A stretch of 64,000 nucleotides of DNA from SHZL01 sp963784425 (lineage in GTDB: Bacteria > Pseudomonadota > Gammaproteobacteria > Xanthomonadales > SZUA-36), in the NCBI GenBank assembly GCA_963784425.1, contig CAWARM010000011.1, positions 682,001 to 746,000 of the forward strand. Direction: 5' to 3'. A program made the position numbers and the translations under genes. Of this stretch, positions 45,384 to 53,315 are shown one piece after another. Every line of letters begins with the position of its first letter. Within the stretch, counting starts at the first letter, position 1. Below the pieces are notes generated by a model. The model ran no database searches. It was not told where the DNA came from and saw only the letters and a list, made by a program, of their open reading frames with translations.

Positions 45384-47029
45384 GTTTCCAATCCTCTGAA
45401 TTTCTCCCGCAGGTGGTTGCGTACACCAATCGCGGTAATGTTGAGCAACAGTATCACCAATACCAGCAACAGGGCCGTGGCATAAACCATAGGTCGCGCA
45501 GCTTCAACATTCGGGCTCTGAAAGCCTACGTCGTAGATGTGGAAGCCCATGTGCATGAATTTTCTGTCGAGATGAATGAAGGGGTAGTTTCCGTCCAGAG
45601 GCAGCGCCGGCGCCAGCTTGACTACCCCGACCAGCATCAGGGGGGCCACTTCTCCCGCCGCGCGGGCAACAGCCAGGATCACCCCGGTCATGATACCCGG
45701 ACTGGCAATCGGCAGAATCGTGCGCCACACCGTTTCCCACTGGGTTGCGCCCAGCGCCAGGCTGCCTTCGCGCAGCGAGCGGGGAATTCTTGCCAGCCCT
45801 TCTTCGGTGGCGACAATGACCGTGGGCAGGGTGAGCAAGGCCAGGGTCAGCGAGGCCCAGAGTAAGCCACCGGTGCCAAAGGTCGGCGAAGGCAGGGCTG
45901 CACTAAAAAACAACTGGTCGATACTGCCGCCCAGGGTGTACACAAAAAAACCCAGCCCGAATACACCATAGACGATAGATGGCACCCCGGCGAGGTTGTT
46001 GACGGCAATGCGAACGATCCGCGTCAACAGGCCTTGCCGCGCATATTCCTTCAGGTACACACCAGCGATAACGCCCAGTGGCGTCACGAACACGGTCATC
46101 AGAAGCACCATGAGGATGGTGCCGTAAATGGCGGGGAAAATGCCGCCTTCGGTATTGGCCTCCCGCGGATCCTCCGACACAAACAACCAAAGTTGGCGGA
46201 AAAAGTGCTGCAATTGCGCCGTCAGGCTCATGGCATTGGGCTGCCAGGCATCAATGATTCCGGCCAGCGGCAGGTCCCGGTCAGATTCCGCGCCGGTGCC
46301 GGTGCGCACGACCACCGAATTCTGCAGCATGGCCTCGTTCAGACCGGTCAGGCGGGCCTCGAGTTGCTGGTAACTGGATTGCAATTGCTGCCGTTCCAAC
46401 TCTATCGCTTCGAATGGTTCCTTGCGCCCTTCCCCTGCCAGTTGCAGGCCGTGCTCTTTCAGCCGCAGTTGCTCCAGGCGGTAATTGATACTGCCAATCT
46501 CGCCCCGCTCCAGGTGGTACACCTCATCGCGAAGTTGCCGGGACTGGTCCAGCATGCGCTGGAAATCGCCCCAGACATCACGGCTCTTGAGCAGCACACC
46601 ATTCGTTTTGAGGCCTATCACATTGCCGAAAAACGCGCCCCATTCTTCGCGTTCCAGTACCGCCATGCTCGAGGGCGTGTTGTCCTGCAAGATACGCTCT
46701 TCCACGATCCAGCGAAAATCCTGGCCGGTGAGATCGCGGTTACCCGATTTGACGAGCACGCGCGTCACAAAGCCCTTTTCACCAGCCAGCGTTTCTGCGT
46801 GGTCACCAAGGCGTTCCATGGGTACCCGTTCGCGTTCACGAATCTGCCCGACCAGCCTGCTGCGATGGCCATGCTCATCAAGCACGGTGAACTCATGGAC
46901 CCCGGTGGGCCAGAAGTGCCCCAGGCCACGCACCGCAATAAGCAGGAGCAAGCCAAGCACCAGCAGGATACAGGCACTGACGGCAGCCGCATTGAGCCAT
47001 ACCCAGGTTGTATCGCGATGCGCGTTCAC
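45380..47029 (-). CDS. pstA: Phosphate ABC transporter permease PstA, long form with coiled-coil insert
   Basis: A 549-residue permease, about 250 more than E. coli PstA. One membrane helix (ACILLVLGLLLLIAVRGLGH) is followed by a periplasmic region up to about residue 300 that includes a charged, heptad-like stretch (RQLRDEVYHLERGEIGSINY to LERQQLQSSYQQLEARL). The classical permease core follows: YGTILMVLLMTVFVTPLGVI, the EAA-type loop LREGSLALGATQWETVWRTI and the final helices. Such long forms are known in marine gammaproteobacteria. It starts with GTG, overlapping pstC as GTGA. Confidence 0.93.
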   Translation of the reverse strand: MNAHRDTTWVWLNAAAVSACILLVLGLLLLIAVRGLGHFWPTGVHEFTVLDEHGHRSRLVGQIRERERVPMERLGDHAETLAGEKGFVTRVLVKSGNRDLTGQDFRWIVEERILQDNTPSSMAVLEREEWGAFFGNVIGLKTNGVLLKSRDVWGDFQRMLDQSRQLRDEVYHLERGEIGSINYRLEQLRLKEHGLQLAGEGRKEPFEAIELERQQLQSSYQQLEARLTGLNEAMLQNSVVVRTGTGAESDRDLPLAGIIDAWQPNAMSLTAQLQHFFRQLWLFVSEDPREANTEGGIFPAIYGTILMVLLMTVFVTPLGVIAGVYLKEYARQGLLTRIVRIAVNNLAGVPSIVYGVFGLGFFVYTLGGSIDQLFFSAALPSPTFGTGGLLWASLTLALLTLPTVIVATEEGLARIPRSLREGSLALGATQWETVWRTILPIASPGIMTGVILAVARAAGEVAPLMLVGVVKLAPALPLDGNYPFIHLDRKFMHMGFHIYDVGFQSPNVEAARPMVYATALLLVLVILLLNITAIGVRNHLREKFRGLET

Positions 47030-49281
47030 AATGAACTGTAGCGTTCGCGCAGGCGCTGTCGTACGACCTCGGCGCCGGTATTGACCAAGAAGGTGAACAG
47101 GAACAGCACCAACGCGGCGAGAAACAGTATGCGGTAATGTGAGCTATTCACCGCAGACTCAGGCATTTCTATCGCGATGTTGGCTGCCAGCGTGCGCATG
47201 CCTTTAAACACGTTCCAGTCCATGATTGGCGTATTGCCGGTGGCCATGAGGACGATCATGGTTTCGCCCACCGCCCGCCCAAGTCCAATCATCAGTGCGG
47301 AGAAAATACCGGGGCTTGCGGTCGGGATAACCACCCGAACCAGGGTTTGCCACGGGGTAGCACCCAGGGCGAGGGAGCCATTCGACAGCGACCGGGGAAC
47401 GCCAAAAAGCGCGTCTTCGGCTATGGAAAACAGGGTTGGGATGACCGCAAAGCCCATGGCGATACCTACCACCAGTGCATTTCTCTGGTCATAACCAATA
47501 CCGGTTTCGCGACTCAGCCAGGAATGCAAATCCCTGCCGAACAGGCTGTATTCCAGGGGCCCTGCCAGTCTCCAGGCCAGCCAGCCCAATACCAGCATGA
47601 TGGGGATCTGCAGCAAGGGTTCGTAACCTTCCGGCACCAGGGCCTTCATTGGGCCGCCGTGGCGCTGCCACCACCACGCGAACAGCACAACACCCGGGGG
47701 TATGACGATGATCAGGGCAAATAGTCCGGCGAGGTTTTCCTCGACCAGCGGCGCAAGCCACAAGCCTGCAAGAAAACCGAGGATAACCGTAGGCAGCGCA
47801 GCCATGAGCTCAATTCCAGGTTTGACCCACTGGCGCAGGCCCGGAGCCATGAAATAGGCCGTATAGGCTGCTGCCATCAGGGCCAGCGGAATAGCGAACA
47901 GCATGGCATATAGCGCCGCTTTCAAGGTGCCGAACACCAGCGGCGTCAGGCTGAACTTGGGCTCAAAATCGTTGCCCGAGGCGGAGGACTGCCAGACGTA
48001 TGCCGGTTCACTGTAGTTTTCGTACCAGACTTTCTGCCACAGCGAGGCAAAGGACACCTCGGGGTGATCGTTGTCTATGGCGAGCATCGCCAGGCCACCT
48101 GCCTTGCTTTCAATCAGCAAGCCATCGGCGCGCGGCGCAAGTGCTACAAGCAGCGGCTGCATATCTGCCAGGGATTCTGCGTACACCAGCCTGCCCGCCG
48201 TGCTGTGATAGATCGCCAGTTCGTCATGCTCATCCAGAGCGAGGAAGCCTTTGCGGCGCTGTTCGGCGAGAATACTCCTGATCGGCGCGGAACCCTGGTG
48301 GAACTGCCGCACCAGTTCGAGTGAATAATGATTCTCTAGGTCGCGTACCGGAAACAATTGGGAAATCGTCCCGTTTGCGTCACCTGCCAAAAGGGAAATC
48401 CCGCCGAGCAACATGCTCATCGCGGTAATTGATCCGCCCTTCAGATCCACTGACTGAACCAGGTCCAGACCGGGCAACGCCCATTGCTGCACGCTACCGT
48501 TCGAATCACCAACATAAAGCCAATCATGGTTGGAGCTGAGCGCGACGCCAGTCGCCGGACTATCCAGCTGGACTTCGCTCACAACAGAATCAATAGTCGC
48601 CTCGCCGGTCAGCAGGTTTTCCTGGCGCGTACCCGTCAGCAGGACGACCCGCCCGCTTGAGTCCGCTGCAGCCAGCAACAGCCCGTTTTCCGAGTCGGAC
48701 AAGGAGAGCCCCCGAATTTCTCCATGTTGCAGAACCAGTTGCGGGTCCTGCCCATAGGGAAAGCTTATGCTGGGCACTATCTGCCGATTCCCCCCACTCC
48801 CGTCAAAATGGGTCTCATACACAACGCGCAGCAGGAAAACCCGCCCATCAGCGGTTGCAACTGCAAGCAAACCGCTATGCTCCGCGGCTTCTGCAACCCG
48901 CACAAGGCGAACCTCGGTGCCTGGCACGGCAGCAGTCGTGCTTATGGTTTCCGCCCCGTGCACACGGAAAAACTCAATGTCACCCTCCGCCACGATGCGA
49001 ATGCCAATTTCTTTCTGCTCTTCGATGGCCAGGTAAAGAGGCTCTGACCGGGCCCAGTCAGGCCGGGAACCCAGCGGTTCCAGCGAGGTGGAAGCGGGGT
49101 TAAACAGGGGCAACACTACTTTCAGGAGATAGAAAAATAACAGGACAATTGCAAAGATAGCCGTTACGCCACCCGCGCCAATCAGCCACCGCGCAATTAT
49201 GTCCTTGCGGCCACGCCAGCGATGAAAACGGGCAGAGCGCTCCTGCCCTGGAGCGGTGCTGTCAGGAGTCGCAACATTCAT
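47026..49281 (-). CDS. pstC: Phosphate ABC transporter permease PstC, long form with beta-propeller-like insert
   Basis: A 751-residue permease; E. coli PstC is about 319. After a first helix near residues 34–58 (GVTAIFAIVLLFFYLLKVVL) comes a periplasmic insert to about residue 440 with WD-like repeats: LLLAAADSSGRVVLL, NHDWLYVGDSNGSVQQWAL, LLAGDANGTISQLFPV and GFLALDEHDELAIYH. The transport core then has LVFGTLKAALYAMLFAIPLA and the EAA loop LSNGSLALGATPWQTLVRVV. It is the first gene of pstC–pstA–pstB–phoU and has a well-formed Pho box. The ATG at 49281 lies where the promoter predicts transcription to start. Confidence 0.93.
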   Translation of the reverse strand: MNVATPDSTAPGQERSARFHRWRGRKDIIARWLIGAGGVTAIFAIVLLFFYLLKVVLPLFNPASTSLEPLGSRPDWARSEPLYLAIEEQKEIGIRIVAEGDIEFFRVHGAETISTTAAVPGTEVRLVRVAEAAEHSGLLAVATADGRVFLLRVVYETHFDGSGGNRQIVPSISFPYGQDPQLVLQHGEIRGLSLSDSENGLLLAAADSSGRVVLLTGTRQENLLTGEATIDSVVSEVQLDSPATGVALSSNHDWLYVGDSNGSVQQWALPGLDLVQSVDLKGGSITAMSMLLGGISLLAGDANGTISQLFPVRDLENHYSLELVRQFHQGSAPIRSILAEQRRKGFLALDEHDELAIYHSTAGRLVYAESLADMQPLLVALAPRADGLLIESKAGGLAMLAIDNDHPEVSFASLWQKVWYENYSEPAYVWQSSASGNDFEPKFSLTPLVFGTLKAALYAMLFAIPLALMAAAYTAYFMAPGLRQWVKPGIELMAALPTVILGFLAGLWLAPLVEENLAGLFALIIVIPPGVVLFAWWWQRHGGPMKALVPEGYEPLLQIPIMLVLGWLAWRLAGPLEYSLFGRDLHSWLSRETGIGYDQRNALVVGIAMGFAVIPTLFSIAEDALFGVPRSLSNGSLALGATPWQTLVRVVIPTASPGIFSALMIGLGRAVGETMIVLMATGNTPIMDWNVFKGMRTLAANIAIEMPESAVNSSHYRILFLAALVLFLFTFLVNTGAEVVRQRLRERYSSL

Positions 49282-49287
49282 TTCAGC

Positions 49288-49321
49288 ATGGTATGGGGCA
49301 TTTGTGACAGTAATGTTACAG
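49288..49321 (-). promoter_or_regulatory. Pho box and -10 element of the pstCAB–phoU operon
   Basis: On the minus strand CTGTAACATTACTGTCAC (49321–49304) is followed after ten bases by TACCAT (49293–49288). The expected start of transcription, six or seven bases further, coincides with the A of the pstC ATG at 49281. Confidence 0.85.
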
Positions 49322-49384
49322 TCTGAAAGTACATGAACATGCAGTGAATTCTGCCGGGCATTGCGTGTACCATTTCAGTTCCCC

Positions 49385-50435
49385 ATGACAATGCAACAGG
49401 CCACAGATTCATCGATGTCCACACACGTTCCTCAGGCAGTTACGATACGACCGGCCACAACCGCGGATACGGCCGGCATTGTGCAGTTACTGGCCCGCTC
49501 TGGACGGGGGGGCAGAGGTGGTACCCTGGTGTTGAACCACTCCGGCCAAGGTAATGACCCGGGTACTGAACGGGCAGTGCGTGTCAGGACCCTGGATGGT
49601 TGCCTGCTGTTGGCGGAAATACAGGGCAAATTAGCCGGTATTGCAGGTATTGACCTTGACCAGCCTGCGCTCAGCGAATTGGTCGTTGGGACCGTCCGCG
49701 CATAAATCCGCAGTGCCGGAGACTTTGTTGGCACGCGCTGAACGGTTGGCGCTTGCATTCGGTGTGCTCCATCTTCGAGTTGCCGTAACGGCGGCAAATA
49801 TCCCCTGGTTCCTGTCCAGGGCCTACCGTCCCGAGAACGCAGCGGCGGGTGCTGCCTCTTTGGGGGATGGCACATCGTTACACGTGCTGACCCGTTCCTT
49901 GCGCCGTCGCCAGACGCACTACGCCCGGCTCGTGGCAAAAATCGGTGAAGAATTGGGAATCCCGGAAAACTACGGCCAGTTACACCGCTTACAATTACAA
50001 ATCGAAGCGGACAATTTGCACAGCATAGGGCTGGATGTGTTTGGGCGGGAACAGCGGATGGCACCTCGCGCCGCAGCTGCCTGGCAGCGCATGAGGCGTG
50101 CGGCGGCGAGCCAAGACATTGAGCTCCAGCCTGTGTCAGCCTGGCGGTCCGTGAGTTACCAGCAAGGATTGGTGCAGCGCAAGCTGGAGAAAGGCCTTGC
50201 TGTCGATGCGATTCTGCAGGTGTCGGCGGCCCCGGGTTACAGCGAACACCACACCGGACGGGCGATCGACATCACATCACCCGGTTGTACCCCGTTGTCG
50301 GAAGAGTTTGCCCACAGCCCAGCGTTCACATGGTTGCAGCGGCACGCAGAGGGTTTTGGCTTCGTTCTTTCATTTCCGCTCAGGAACCGGCACAAGCTGG
50401 CCTATGAACCCTGGCACTGGCGCTTTCGCAACTGA
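49385..50435 (+). pseudogene. GNAT acetyltransferase–VanY (D-Ala-D-Ala carboxypeptidase) fusion, frameshifted
   Basis: The first part holds a GNAT-like start (VTIRPATTADTAGIVQLLAR, LLLAEIQGKLAGIAGIDL) and ends at a TAA at 49703–49705. One frame over the acetyltransferase fold continues (AVPETLLARAERLALAFGVL) and leads directly into a peptidase M15B domain with ISAWRS-type VSAWRSVSYQQGL, the zinc motif SEHHTGRAIDI and PWHWRF at the end. Removing one base near 49690 gives one protein of about 349 residues. M15B enzymes trim peptidoglycan stem peptides. No signal peptide is seen. Candidate starts are 49385, 49391 and 49415, none with a good ribosome-binding site. Confidence 0.75.
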
Positions 50436-50470
50436 CCCGCCCTGCCGGCAGTGAAGCGTTTTAGCAGGGA

Positions 50471-50935
50471 TTAATGCAGCGCGCCCGACACCCGGACGGG
50501 CTGCCCAGCTGTTGTTTGCAACTTCGCTGCAATATCGAATGGCAGGTGAATTTGCTCAAGACCAAGGCGATTCAACAGGGCACGCAGTTCGTGTTGTAAC
50601 AGGGGATAGAGCTGCCGCGTCAGGCTGGAGTGGTTGGTGGTGAACTGCGCAATGTCCATCGGCTCCCCGCTGGTTTGCTGGTACAGTGCTTCAAAAGCCA
50701 CCTGCGCCGAGAACATGGGGCCGGGTTGGCCTTCTGTGCCTCCGCGGCAGGACAAACGTGCACTCACCTGGTATGCGGGCAAAGAACCACCGGTATCTGT
50801 TTTCAGCAGGCGCGGGGTGAGGTTCAGCTCCACCTTTGCATCCTGGGTGCCGCCCTCCTTGGAGACACGCAGCAGCTCAGCATGCAGTTCACTTACCTGG
50901 ACGTGTTGCAAGACAAAAAAATCAAGTAAGTTCAT
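50471..50935 (-). CDS. SecB-like protein of unknown function
   Basis: A 154-residue protein that faintly resembles the SecB chaperone fold: alternating strands (KVELNLTPRLLKTDTG, AYQVSARLSC), FSAQVAFEALYQQ, and a C-terminal helix pair, LTRQLYPLLQHELRALLNRLGLEQIHLPFDI, quoted here as two blocks of 16 and 15 that match the placement of the SecB helices. I would not call it SecB itself, since key segments differ. The ATG at 50935 overlaps a short upstream frame. It lies between the convergent VanY fusion and the glycosylase gene. Confidence 0.5.
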   Translation of the reverse strand: MNLLDFFVLQHVQVSELHAELLRVSKEGGTQDAKVELNLTPRLLKTDTGGSLPAYQVSARLSCRGGTEGQPGPMFSAQVAFEALYQQTSGEPMDIAQFTTNHSSLTRQLYPLLQHELRALLNRLGLEQIHLPFDIAAKLQTTAGQPVRVSGALH

Positions 50936-50955
50936 ATGGGGTCAAGTAAATTCAT
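50932..50955 (-). other. Seven-codon upstream frame overlapping the SecB-like start
   Basis: ATGAATTTACTTGA at 50955 downward is a near copy of the gene's own start ATGAACTTACTTGA, 20 bp away. It encodes MNLLDPI, and its TGA overlaps the downstream ATG. The only GGAG-type ribosome site precedes this short frame, at 11 bases, so it may couple translation of the SecB-like gene. Confidence 0.4.
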
Positions 50956-51029
50956 GTGGGCGGGAGCTCCGGCAGCAGAAAACCTAACATGCGACTTTTT
51001 AGGTGTGGTTTCAAGCAAAAATGAAGGAG

Positions 51030-51665
51030 CTAACTCATCAACTGCGTATCCGCTGCACGCCAGAAATACCAGCTGGCGGCAGAGCGAAAAGGCGTCAAAT
51101 GCCGGGTACGGCGCAGCACCTGCTCGGGACTGGGCAGTTTGCGCATGCGGTAAACCGCCTGTACGCCTTTTTGCACGCCCAGGTCAGCTGCTGGCATTAC
51201 ATCGGGCCTGCCAAGCGTGAAAATGAGCAACATCTGGGCCGTCCACGGGCCAATTCCCCGCACCTGGACCAGGTTTTCAATAACAGCCTGGTCATCCATG
51301 CGATTGATCCTGGCTAGCGGCCACAGGCTGCCATCCATTGATTTCGTGGCCAGGTCCTGGATTGCCAGGGCCTTGTTTTGCGACAAACCTACCGACCGGA
51401 GTTGAGGAATTTCAAGGGTTTTTGCCACCGTGGCATCCGGTAATGCGCCGGGAAAAAGCCCCGTGAACCTGCCATATATGGTCGCAGCCGCTTTGCCGGA
51501 AAGCTGCTGGTAAACAATTGCTTCCGCCAGTGCAGTGAACAAATCCGGGGCTTTTGTGACTTGCAGCCTGAGGGGGCCTTGCTGATCAATGAATTCTGCC
51601 AGCGGGGCGCACTGGCTGCGCAGGTGCTGCACAGCCTCTGCCCGGCTATAGCGCAAACGGCTCAC
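51030..51665 (-). CDS. DNA-3-methyladenine glycosylase II-type HhH-GPD protein
   Basis: A 211-residue base-excision repair glycosylase of the AlkA/HhH-GPD superfamily. The helix-hairpin-helix is in LVQVRGIGPWTAQMLLIF, and the catalytic aspartate is expected in VMPAADLGVQKG. It lacks the N-terminal AlkA domain and the MutY/Nth iron-sulfur cysteines. The family removes alkylated purines. It lies 37 bp downstream of the DUF423 gene. Confidence 0.87.
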   Translation of the reverse strand: MSRLRYSRAEAVQHLRSQCAPLAEFIDQQGPLRLQVTKAPDLFTALAEAIVYQQLSGKAAATIYGRFTGLFPGALPDATVAKTLEIPQLRSVGLSQNKALAIQDLATKSMDGSLWPLARINRMDDQAVIENLVQVRGIGPWTAQMLLIFTLGRPDVMPAADLGVQKGVQAVYRMRKLPSPEQVLRRTRHLTPFRSAASWYFWRAADTQLMS

Positions 51666-51702
51666 GCTTGCCTGCTCCGCGTCTCTTGAGCTTTGCCTGA
51701 AA

Positions 51703-52089
51703 TCACTTTGGGTCTTTCCTCAGCAGAACTCCGGCTATCCACAACCACGCTGCCATCAAAAGCATTCCACCGGCAGGCGGAACGCCTTTGGGAAGCAGGA
51801 AGATTCCGGCAGCACGAATATATAGGCTGCCACTAAACGTAAGCGTACCCAGCGCCATCAGTATCCAGCCAAAAGTGATGCCCCTGGATGGCTTGAAAGC
51901 AGCAAGTGCAGCAATGGCCAGCATCGACGCCGCGTGAAACATGTGGACCTGGAGCGCCGTGTTCCATAATCGCTCTGCGGCCGCTGAATCCAGTGGTACG
52001 GCATGCGCGCCAAGTGCGGCGAGAACAACTGCAGACAGCCCGTATACAGCAGCGCCGCATGCCAGCCAGCGCCACCGTTGCAACTTCAC
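51703..52089 (-). CDS. DUF423 family membrane protein
   Basis: A 128-residue protein with four predicted membrane helices (ACGAAVYGLSAVVLAALGAH, MLAIAALAAF, WILMALGTLTFSGSLYI, GMLLMAAWLWIAGVLL). The conserved ALGAHA and LQVHMFHAASMLA segments identify DUF423 (YgdD-like). Function is unknown. Its start overlaps the stop of the DUF4340 gene by four bases. Confidence 0.88.
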   Translation of the reverse strand: MKLQRWRWLACGAAVYGLSAVVLAALGAHAVPLDSAAAERLWNTALQVHMFHAASMLAIAALAAFKPSRGITFGWILMALGTLTFSGSLYIRAAGIFLLPKGVPPAGGMLLMAAWLWIAGVLLRKDPK

Positions 52090-53141
52090 TTTTTAGCCTG
52101 AGGTTTGAGCAGGTTTTCCTTGCGCTTGTTTATCAGCTCGGACTTGAACTGCGGAATCGAATAGGCCCAGCCCTTTACCCGTGTGTTAATGGCTTCAACC
52201 CGTTTGAGTCGCTCTGTAGCTGCGCTGTCCTTGGCTTCCCCCTGCGCCTGTTCCTTCGCTTGCTCCGGGTAGGGAAAAGCCTCCAGTTTCAACCAACTCT
52301 TGCCGCCGACAGTGACCACCTGTGCCCTGGCTTCAATTCCATCAGCTGTCAGCACCCGCACGTGGGTTGATTTTGACCAGTCCAGCTGGTCAGCACGGGT
52401 CACTTCTTCCAGTAGCACTGCCGCGAGGCTTCCAGCCAGGGCGTTCACAGCCCAGGATGATTCCGCTTCCCGGCCCTTGGGCATATTGTCCAGCGTAAAG
52501 TCAGGCACATCCGCCGACACACGGCTCACATGGATGGTGTCTCCATCCGGGTGCGTAATGGTCACGTCAACCACTTCAGCTTCGGCCAGGTCCACCACGT
52601 CACGCAACAGCCAGTCCGCTGCTTGCGCAGAAACCTCGACCGGGCGGTTGATCAGCAGGGCTTGCTCCTGCTCTGGAAAACGCACATATTGCCCCTCCCT
52701 GCCCTGGGCAGGCGCACCCAAAAGCAGACGGGTCGCCTGGTCACCCTCACCGATTTCCACCAGCACCGCTGTACTCGATGGGTCGGATATATCCTTCACT
52801 CCCAGGCGGTCGTAGTAATCCGGGTTGGATGTCTTGAGCTCAATAACCTGGGCCTGCGACAATGCAAACAAGAGTTTTTTCAACCTCGCCCAGTCCGCAG
52901 GGTAGGATTTTGCCTCCTCAACCGTCCACGCTTCATCCCCGCGAACCAGGGTAGCCACCGGAACGTTTCCACCCTTGGTAATTCGCACCCGGGTGACGTC
53001 ATTGACCCTGGAATCCAGGCCCGGGACCAGGGAGCGCACTACAAACTCGCTTTCCTTGCCCGTCTTGCCCGGCATGAGCAGGATGAGTATGGTTACTACC
53101 AGGGTGCTGGCCAGCAGCCAGGAAAAATGTTTTTTGCTCAT
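52086..53141 (-). CDS. DUF4340 domain protein of a GldA/F/G-type ABC system
   Basis: A 351-residue protein with one N-terminal membrane anchor (HFSWLLASTLVVTILILLM) and a periplasmic part typical of DUF4340 (VTRVRITKGGN, WARLKKLLFALSQAQVIEL, LLLGAPAQGREGQYVRF). Such proteins regularly follow GldG-like genes. Their role is unknown; by association they may be an accessory subunit of the ABC exporter. A 164-bp palindromic element separates it from the GldG-like gene. Confidence 0.82.
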   Translation of the reverse strand: MSKKHFSWLLASTLVVTILILLMPGKTGKESEFVVRSLVPGLDSRVNDVTRVRITKGGNVPVATLVRGDEAWTVEEAKSYPADWARLKKLLFALSQAQVIELKTSNPDYYDRLGVKDISDPSSTAVLVEIGEGDQATRLLLGAPAQGREGQYVRFPEQEQALLINRPVEVSAQAADWLLRDVVDLAEAEVVDVTITHPDGDTIHVSRVSADVPDFTLDNMPKGREAESSWAVNALAGSLAAVLLEEVTRADQLDWSKSTHVRVLTADGIEARAQVVTVGGKSWLKLEAFPYPEQAKEQAQGEAKDSAATERLKRVEAINTRVKGWAYSIPQFKSELINKRKENLLKPQAKK

Positions 53142-53146
53142 GTGCT

Positions 53147-53310
53147 AGTGGCCTGTAACTGAGAAAGTGGAAGAGGGATCGCGACGGGATGGCGGTGGCT
53201 GGCGCCGGTCTGGAGCGAGGTTGATAGCCATAGCTATCGGCCGAGTGAAGACCAAGCCAGGCGCCGCCAGATCAAGCGAGCTGCTTTCGATTGCTCTGTT
53301 ACAGGCCACT
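53147..53310. mobile_element. 164-bp long-palindrome element (MITE-like), copy 2
   Basis: AGTGGCCTGTAAC (53147–53159) and its reverse complement GTTACAGGCCACT (53298–53310) are 13-bp terminal inverted repeats. Inside, TGGCGCCGGTCT pairs with AGACCAAGCCAGGCGCC imperfectly, and GATAGC CATA GCTATC is the centre. Length equals that of the element at 43598–43761, and both begin AG and end CT; their bodies differ. It occupies the gap between the GldG-like and DUF4340 genes with about five bases to spare at each side, and a CTAG straddles its left end (53145–53148). Confidence 0.8.
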
Positions 53311-53315
53311 CGAAC

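Noticed and set aside
46034..47041. Plus-strand frame of 335 codons
   Set aside because: It lies opposite pstA and has no ribosome site or recognisable domain.
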